Positions 59,205-64,000 of a DNA stretch of 64,000 nucleotides are shown one piece after another. Position 1 is the stretch's first letter. The number at the start of each line of letters is the position of its first letter. The DNA is from Corynebacterium maris DSM 45190 (GTDB taxonomy: Bacteria; Actinomycetota; Actinomycetes; Mycobacteriales; Mycobacteriaceae). The notes below the pieces were generated by a model. The model did no database searches and was not told where the DNA came from. It worked only from the letters and a program-made list of their open reading frames with translations. A program made the position numbers and the translations under genes. The stretch lies in NCBI RefSeq assembly GCF_000442645.1, contig NC_021915.1, forward strand, positions 1,178,001-1,242,000, written 5' to 3'.

Positions 59205-61409
59205 TTACTTGGCGCGGTACCACTGCACGCTCATCGCCGGCAGGGTCAGCGTCAGCGAGTGCGGCTGGGCGTCCCACTCGCGGTCGTCGGCCGTGACCAC
59301 GGACGGTAGGTCGGCGCCCGCCCCCTCGTAGACCGAGTCGTCGGTGTTGAGCAGCAGCTCCCAGTCGCCGCCGCGCGGCAGACCCACGGTGAAGTTGGTG
59401 TGGGTGCCGCCGGAGAGGTTGATCACGGCCAGGACCGCGGAGCCGTCAGCGCCCCACCGGAGGTAGGCCAGGACGTTTTCGCCGGCGGCGTCGCCCTTGA
59501 CCCACTGGAAGCCCATCGGGGTGTTGTCCTGCTCGTAGAGCGCCGGGGTGGCGGCGTAGACGCGGTTGGCGTCGCGCACCAGCCGCTGGATGCCCTGGTG
59601 GAAGTCCTGCCCCCAGCCTTCGAGGTTGCCCCAGTTGACGGAGTGGGCCTCGTCCCATTCGGTGGTCTGGCCGAATTCCTGCCCCATGAACAGCAGCTTT
59701 TTGCCCGGGTGGGAGAACATGTAGCCGTATAGGGTGCGCAGGCCGGCGGCCTTGTTCCAGTCGTCGCCCGGCATCCGGCCCCACAGCGAGCCCTTGCCGT
59801 GGACGACCTCGTCGTGGCTGAACGGCAAGACGTAGCGCTCGGAGAAGGCATAGACCAGGGAGAAGGTGATGTCGTTGTGGTGGTAGGAGCGGTGCACCGG
59901 GTCGAGCTTGAAGTACTCGAGGGTGTCGTTCATCCAGCCCATGTTCCACTTCATCGAAAAGCCGAGGCCGTTGTCGGAGGTGTCCGCCGTGACGCCCGGC
60001 CAAGAGGTGGATTCTTCGGCCACGGTGATCACGCCCGGGTGGGCGCGGTGCACGGTCGCGTTCATCTCCTGCAGGAAGGACACGGCCTCGAGGTACTCGC
60101 GGCCGCCGTACTGGTTCGGCTCCCATTCGCCTTCTTCGCGGGAGTAGTCGAGGTAGATCATCGAGGCGACGGCGTCGACACGCAGCCCGTCGATGTGGAA
60201 CTCCTCGATCCAGTACAAGGCGTTGGCCACGAGGAAGTTGCGGACCTCGTTGCGGCCGAAGTTGAACACCAGGGTGCCCCAGTCCTTCTGCTCACCGCGA
60301 CGCCAGTCCGGGTGCTCGTACAGGGCGCTGCCGTCGAAGCGGGCCAGCGCCCACTCGTCCTTGGGGAAGTGGCCCGGAACCCAATCCACGAGCACGCCGA
60401 CGCCGCGGGCGTGGAACGCGTCGATGAGCGCGCGCAGGTCGTCGGGGGAGCCCCATCGGGCGGTGGGGGCGTAGTAGCCGGAGACCTGATAGCCCCAGGA
60501 GCCGCCGAAGGGGTGCTCGGCGACGGGCATGAGCTCGACGTGGGTGAAGCCCTGTTCGACGACGTAGTCCACGAGCTCTTCGCGCAGCTCCCGGTAACCC
60601 ATGCCGATTTTCCAGGAGCCGAGGTGGACCTCGTAGATGCTCATCGGGCGGTTGGTCGCGTCGATGCGGTCGCGCTTGGCCATCCACTCCGTGTCCTGCC
60701 ACTCGTAGGTGGATTTTTCGACCACGGAGACGGTCTCCGGCGGAGCGAGGGTGGCACGGGCCAGCGGGTCGGCCTTGTCGCGGCGGTTGCCGTCCGCGTC
60801 GTGGATGGCGAACTTGTACTCGGTGCCGACGTCCAGGCCGGGGATGAAGATCTCCCAGATGCCGGAGGAGCCGAGGGTGCGCATCGGGTACTGGTTGGGG
60901 TTCCAGGCGCAGAAGTCGCCGATGACGGACACGCCGGTGGCCGACGGGGCCCACACGGCGAAGGAGGTGCCGGCGACTTCACCGAGGGAGGTTTCGTAGG
61001 AGTGCACGTGGGCGCCGAGGGCCTCCCAGAGGCGTTCGTGGCGGCCTTCCCCGATCAGGTGCAGATCGAAGTCCGTGACCGTCGGCAGGAAGTGGTAGGG
61101 GTCGGCGACCAGATCCATCTTCGCCTCCGGGTAGGTAACCGCGAAACGGTAATCCGGGGCGAGTTTGTCCTTGAGACGGATGGCCCAGATGTCGTCGCCG
61201 ATGTGCTCCATGGGACAGGACTCGTTGTGGATGAGGATCTCGACGTTGACCGCGCCCAGCTGCCGGGTGCGGATCACGGAGCCGCCGGAAGGAAGTGGAT
61301 GCCAGCCGTAGAAATCGTGCGGGGCGTGGTGCTGGCAGATCAGCAGGCGCTGGAGGTCCCCTTCCGGGATGAGGAGTTCATTCGTGCTGTCTGCGGATGT
61401 GGCAGTCAT
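59205..61409 (-). CDS. glgB: 1,4-alpha-glucan branching enzyme
   Basis: Introduces alpha-1,6 branches into glycogen. The 734-residue GH13 protein has N-terminal carbohydrate-binding modules (about 1-230, with TSFAVWAPSATGVSVIGDF), then the barrel: MPVAEHPFGGSWGYQ, the nucleophile aspartate in GLRVDAVASMIYLDYS, acid/base glutamate in TVAEESTSWPG and LPFSHDEVVHGKGS. AAGGAAGG precedes the ATG. It lies 102 bp downstream of glgE, so the pair probably forms one operon for GlgE-pathway glucan synthesis. Confidence 0.97.
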   Translation of the reverse strand: MTATSADSTNELLIPEGDLQRLLICQHHAPHDFYGWHPLPSGGSVIRTRQLGAVNVEILIHNESCPMEHIGDDIWAIRLKDKLAPDYRFAVTYPEAKMDLVADPYHFLPTVTDFDLHLIGEGRHERLWEALGAHVHSYETSLGEVAGTSFAVWAPSATGVSVIGDFCAWNPNQYPMRTLGSSGIWEIFIPGLDVGTEYKFAIHDADGNRRDKADPLARATLAPPETVSVVEKSTYEWQDTEWMAKRDRIDATNRPMSIYEVHLGSWKIGMGYRELREELVDYVVEQGFTHVELMPVAEHPFGGSWGYQVSGYYAPTARWGSPDDLRALIDAFHARGVGVLVDWVPGHFPKDEWALARFDGSALYEHPDWRRGEQKDWGTLVFNFGRNEVRNFLVANALYWIEEFHIDGLRVDAVASMIYLDYSREEGEWEPNQYGGREYLEAVSFLQEMNATVHRAHPGVITVAEESTSWPGVTADTSDNGLGFSMKWNMGWMNDTLEYFKLDPVHRSYHHNDITFSLVYAFSERYVLPFSHDEVVHGKGSLWGRMPGDDWNKAAGLRTLYGYMFSHPGKKLLFMGQEFGQTTEWDEAHSVNWGNLEGWGQDFHQGIQRLVRDANRVYAATPALYEQDNTPMGFQWVKGDAAGENVLAYLRWGADGSAVLAVINLSGGTHTNFTVGLPRGGDWELLLNTDDSVYEGAGADLPSVVTADDREWDAQPHSLTLTLPAMSVQWYRAK

Positions 61410-61511
61410 CGGTGAAAAACCTTCCTTGTGGTCCGCCCCGGGTGGGGCGGGGTGAAGACGTGATAGTTCAAACGGTACTCGGGTCCGCGGGGTCGCCGGT
61501 AGGAAATCTGA

Positions 61512-63533
61512 CTACGGGCGGTAATCCGTGATGTTGCGCCAGGCGAGCTGCTCCCGCCTGTCGGCGGGCACGTCCGGAAGCCGGAAGATATGAGCGACGT
61601 CGGCGACGGGGGACAGGCGCACGAAGTTGCGCTCGCCCCAGGTGTAGGTGGACCCGGTGATCAGGTCGTGGACCGGGTAGACCTCGCCGGCGTCGCGGCC
61701 GAGGGCCGCCACATCGAGGTGCACGGTGCCTTCCTGCGGGTGGGTCGGATCCAGGTTGACCACGGTGAGGATGGTGTTTCCGGAGACCGGGTCGACCTTG
61801 GAGTAGGCGATGATCTGGTCGTTGTCGACGTCGTGGAAGTGCAGGTTGCGCAGCTGCTGCAAGGCAGGGTTGTCGCGGCGGATCTCATTGAGCAGCGTCA
61901 GGTACGGCTGGAGGGAGTCACCGCGCTCGAGCGCGCCGTCGTAGTCGCGGGGCCGCAGCTCGTATTTCTCGGAGTCCAGGTACTCTTCGCTGCCCGGCTT
62001 GACCGCTTCGTGTTCGTAGAGCTCATAGCCGGAGTAGACGCCCCACAGCGGGCTCATGGTGGCGGCCAGCGCCGCGCGCAGGGCGAACATCGCGCGCCCG
62101 CCGGTCTGCAGCGACTCGTGCAGGATGTCCGGGGTGTTGACGAAGAGGTTCGGGCGCATGATGTCGGCGTTGTCGACGCAATCGGTCATGAACTCCGTGA
62201 GCTCCTCCTTCGTGGTTTTCCACGTGAAGTAGGAGTAGGACTGTGTGAAGCCGAGCTTGGCCAGCCCGTATTGGCGGGCGGGCCGGGTGAAGGCCTCGGA
62301 CAGGAAGATCACGTCCGGGTCGGTGGTGTGGATCTCCGCGATGAGCCACTCCCAGAAGTTGGCCGGCTTGGTGTGCGGGTTGTCCACGCGGAAGGTGCGT
62401 ACGCCGTTGTCCACCCAGAACTTCACTACGCGGTAGACCTCCGCGTAAATCTCCTCCGGGTTGTTGTCGAAGTTCAGCGGGTAGATGTCCTGGTACTTCT
62501 TGGGCGGGTTTTCCGCGTACGCGATGGTGCCGTCGGGCAGCACGGTGAAGAAGTCGCGGTGCTCGGTGGCCCAGGGGTGGTCCGGGGCGACCTGGAGGGC
62601 GAGGTCGAGGGCGATTTCCAGGCCCAGTTCCTCGGCCCGGTCGACCAGCGCCCGGAAATCGTCCATGGTGCCCAGCTCCGGGTGCACGGCGTCGTGGCCG
62701 CCCTCGTCGGAACCGATGGCCCAGGGTGAACCCACGTCGGTGGGGGTGGGGGTCAGGGTGTTGTTGCGGCCCTTGCGGTTGACCTTGCCCACCGGGTGGA
62801 TGGGTGGGAAGTAGACGGTGTCGAAGCCCATGTCGGCGACCCGCTCCAGGGCGTCGGCGGTCGTCGCGAACGTGCCGTGCACCGGATTGCCCTCATCATC
62901 CCATCCGCCGGTGGAACGCGGAAAGAGCTCGTACCACGAGGAATAGAGGGCCTTGGGGCGGTCCACCTTGACTTCGCACAGCGGCCCGCGGGTGAGCAGT
63001 TCGCGCACCGGGAAAGCCGCCAGCGTCGCCGTGGCCTCCTCGCCCAGGGCGGTGGCCACGCGTTCGGCCACGGTCAGGGACTCGTCGGCCAGTTCTGCGG
63101 CGGCGGTGCGCAACACCTCGGCGTGCGGGTCCGGGGTCTGCTCCGCGGCCCGCTCGAAGAGCTCGACGCCGTGGGCCAGGTCGTTGGCCAGCTCCGCGGC
63201 GCCCTGCCCCGCCTCCATCTTCTTGGTGATGGCGTTGCGCCAGGTCGCGAACACGTCCGACCAGGCGTCGACCCGGAAAGTCCACGTGCCGATCTCGTCC
63301 GGCACGAACACCGCGTGTACGCGGTCCGGAACGAATTCCTCGGCGGTCATGCGTACGGCCATGGTCTCGGCGCCGGACGGGCCGGTCACGTTCAACGTGG
63401 CCGCCACCGCGTCGTGCCCCTCGCGCCACACCAGCGCGGACACGGGGACGACTTCGCCCACCACCGCCTTCGCAGGGTGGGTCCGCCCAGAGATCTGGGG
63501 GCGAACATCGTCGATACCAAGTCGGCCGGTCAT
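61512..63533 (-). CDS. glgE: Alpha-1,4-glucan:maltose-1-phosphate maltosyltransferase
   Basis: Extends alpha-glucan with maltosyl units from maltose-1-phosphate. The 673-residue GH13_3 protein has an N-terminal domain (about 1-190), the substrate loop region with NRKGRNNTLTPTPTDVGSPWA, nucleophile aspartate in TFRVDNPHTKPANFWEWL, acid/base glutamate in VIFLSEAFTRP and the downstream FTQSYSYFTWKT. GAGGGA precedes ATG 63533. The link to trehalose (TreS-Pep2) or to GlgM as maltose-1-P source cannot be seen here. It is divergent from the ABC gene at the window end. Confidence 0.96.
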   Translation of the reverse strand: MTGRLGIDDVRPQISGRTHPAKAVVGEVVPVSALVWREGHDAVAATLNVTGPSGAETMAVRMTAEEFVPDRVHAVFVPDEIGTWTFRVDAWSDVFATWRNAITKKMEAGQGAAELANDLAHGVELFERAAEQTPDPHAEVLRTAAAELADESLTVAERVATALGEEATATLAAFPVRELLTRGPLCEVKVDRPKALYSSWYELFPRSTGGWDDEGNPVHGTFATTADALERVADMGFDTVYFPPIHPVGKVNRKGRNNTLTPTPTDVGSPWAIGSDEGGHDAVHPELGTMDDFRALVDRAEELGLEIALDLALQVAPDHPWATEHRDFFTVLPDGTIAYAENPPKKYQDIYPLNFDNNPEEIYAEVYRVVKFWVDNGVRTFRVDNPHTKPANFWEWLIAEIHTTDPDVIFLSEAFTRPARQYGLAKLGFTQSYSYFTWKTTKEELTEFMTDCVDNADIMRPNLFVNTPDILHESLQTGGRAMFALRAALAATMSPLWGVYSGYELYEHEAVKPGSEEYLDSEKYELRPRDYDGALERGDSLQPYLTLLNEIRRDNPALQQLRNLHFHDVDNDQIIAYSKVDPVSGNTILTVVNLDPTHPQEGTVHLDVAALGRDAGEVYPVHDLITGSTYTWGERNFVRLSPVADVAHIFRLPDVPADRREQLAWRNITDYRP

Positions 63534-63635
63534 ACCAAATTCCCTCGCTTATAGTCGATCTCCCGTCCTCGACGGGCTTCGCCCACCCAGATTAGCCATA
63601 TTGTGTCGATGCCACCGGCCGAAATGTTTTTGAGC

Positions 63636-63641
63636 CACAAT
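63636..63641 (+). promoter_or_regulatory. -10 box for leaderless ABC ATPase gene
   Basis: CACAAT ends 6 nt before GTG 63648. It is a weak -10 match, but no ribosome-binding site is present either. Confidence 0.3.
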
Positions 63642-63647
63642 AGGGGT

Positions 63648-64000
63648 GTGACTTACGAATCCGCTGACGCCCCCACCAACCCGGACCTGCTCATCGACTT
63701 CCGCGACGTTTCCTTCATCCGCGGCGGCCGGGAGCTGATCAAGGACATCGACTGGCACGTGGAACTCGACGAACGATGGGTGATCATCGGCCCCAACGGC
63801 GCCGGCAAAACCACCCTCGTCCGGATGGCCGGCGCGGAAGAGTTCCCCTCCAAGGGGGTGGCCTACGTGCTCGGCGAGCGCATCGGCAAGACCGACATGC
63901 GTGACCTGCGTGCCATGATCGGCGTGTCCACCTCCGCGCTGGCTAACCGCATCCCCGCGGACGAGAAAGTCGGCGATCTGGTCATCTCCGCCGGGTACGC
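63648..64000 (+). CDS. ABC transporter ATP-binding protein, N-terminal part (3' truncated)
   Basis: The first 117 codons of an ABC ATPase; the frame remains open at the window end. Translation from GTG 63648 begins VTYESADAPTNPDLLIDF and reaches Walker A WVIIGPNGAGKTTLVRM at about residue 47. The following EERFPSKG-like strand and GVSTSALANRIPADEKVGDL are typical of ModF/YheS-like or stand-alone importer ATPases. The signature and Walker B lie beyond the window. In C. glutamicum an ABC ATPase gene also lies beside glgE (from memory). Substrate cannot be inferred. Confidence 0.85.
   Translation, partial: MTYESADAPTNPDLLIDFRDVSFIRGGRELIKDIDWHVELDERWVIIGPNGAGKTTLVRMAGAEEFPSKGVAYVLGERIGKTDMRDLRAMIGVSTSALANRIPADEKVGDLVISAGY

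Overview
The window is a GC-rich actinobacterial chromosome segment, almost certainly from a Corynebacterium species. The evidence is gene content and order. The series hom-thrB, arnR-narIJHGK (reverse strand), mog, moeA, an acyl-CoA ligase, rho-prfA-prmC-tsaC-wecA-atpI, atpBEFHAGDC, a DUF2550 gene, nucS, a CnoX-like gene, glgB, glgE and an ABC ATPase follows the C. glutamicum chromosome as I remember it. A C50-carotenoid (decaprenoxanthin-type) cluster, the NucS mismatch endonuclease and a Rho with a large disordered insert fit the same group. Many genes seem to be leaderless: a TANNNT -10 box ends 6-8 nt before the start codon.

Layout. 1-3000: the 3' end of a DNA photolyase, an SDR/DUF2867 protein and a convergent secreted lipocalin. 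3000-9000: a seven-gene carotenoid operon (GT2 glycosyltransferase, crtE, crtB, crtI, crtYe, crtYf, crtEb) behind a promoter that contains a 21-bp near-perfect palindrome. 9080-12160: argS-lysA. 12200-16100: a transporter block on the minus strand (an MFS permease, and a sodium:solute symporter with a 42-aa overlapping small membrane protein). It separates argS-lysA from hom-thrB (17294-19594). 16087-17293 is about 1.2 kb with no recognisable gene.

19600-41725 is an anaerobic nitrogen and molybdenum block. narKGHJI, modA, a fused modB-modC and the ArnR-type regulator lie head to tail on the minus strand. Divergent from them run mog, two polytopic membrane proteins and a membrane-anchored copper nitrite reductase (NirK) with an extra N-terminal cupredoxin domain. 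Then, on the minus strand, come moaA, moeA, moaC and mobA for molybdenum cofactor, and an acyl-CoA ligase. Together they suggest nitrate uptake, respiratory reduction to nitrite, reduction of nitrite to NO, and supply of molybdate and cofactor to the nitrate reductase. No NO reductase is in the window.

42143-56130 holds rho-prfA-prmC-tsaC-wecA, then atpI and the complete F1Fo ATP synthase operon, closed by a 19-bp-stem terminator. 56150-59180 holds DUF2550, nucS, a small Cys/His protein, a thiamine-binding-type protein and a thioredoxin-fold co-chaperone-like protein. 59205-63533 holds glgB and glgE (alpha-glucan synthesis), and the window ends inside an ABC-transporter ATPase. I saw no tRNA, rRNA, insertion sequence or CRISPR array.
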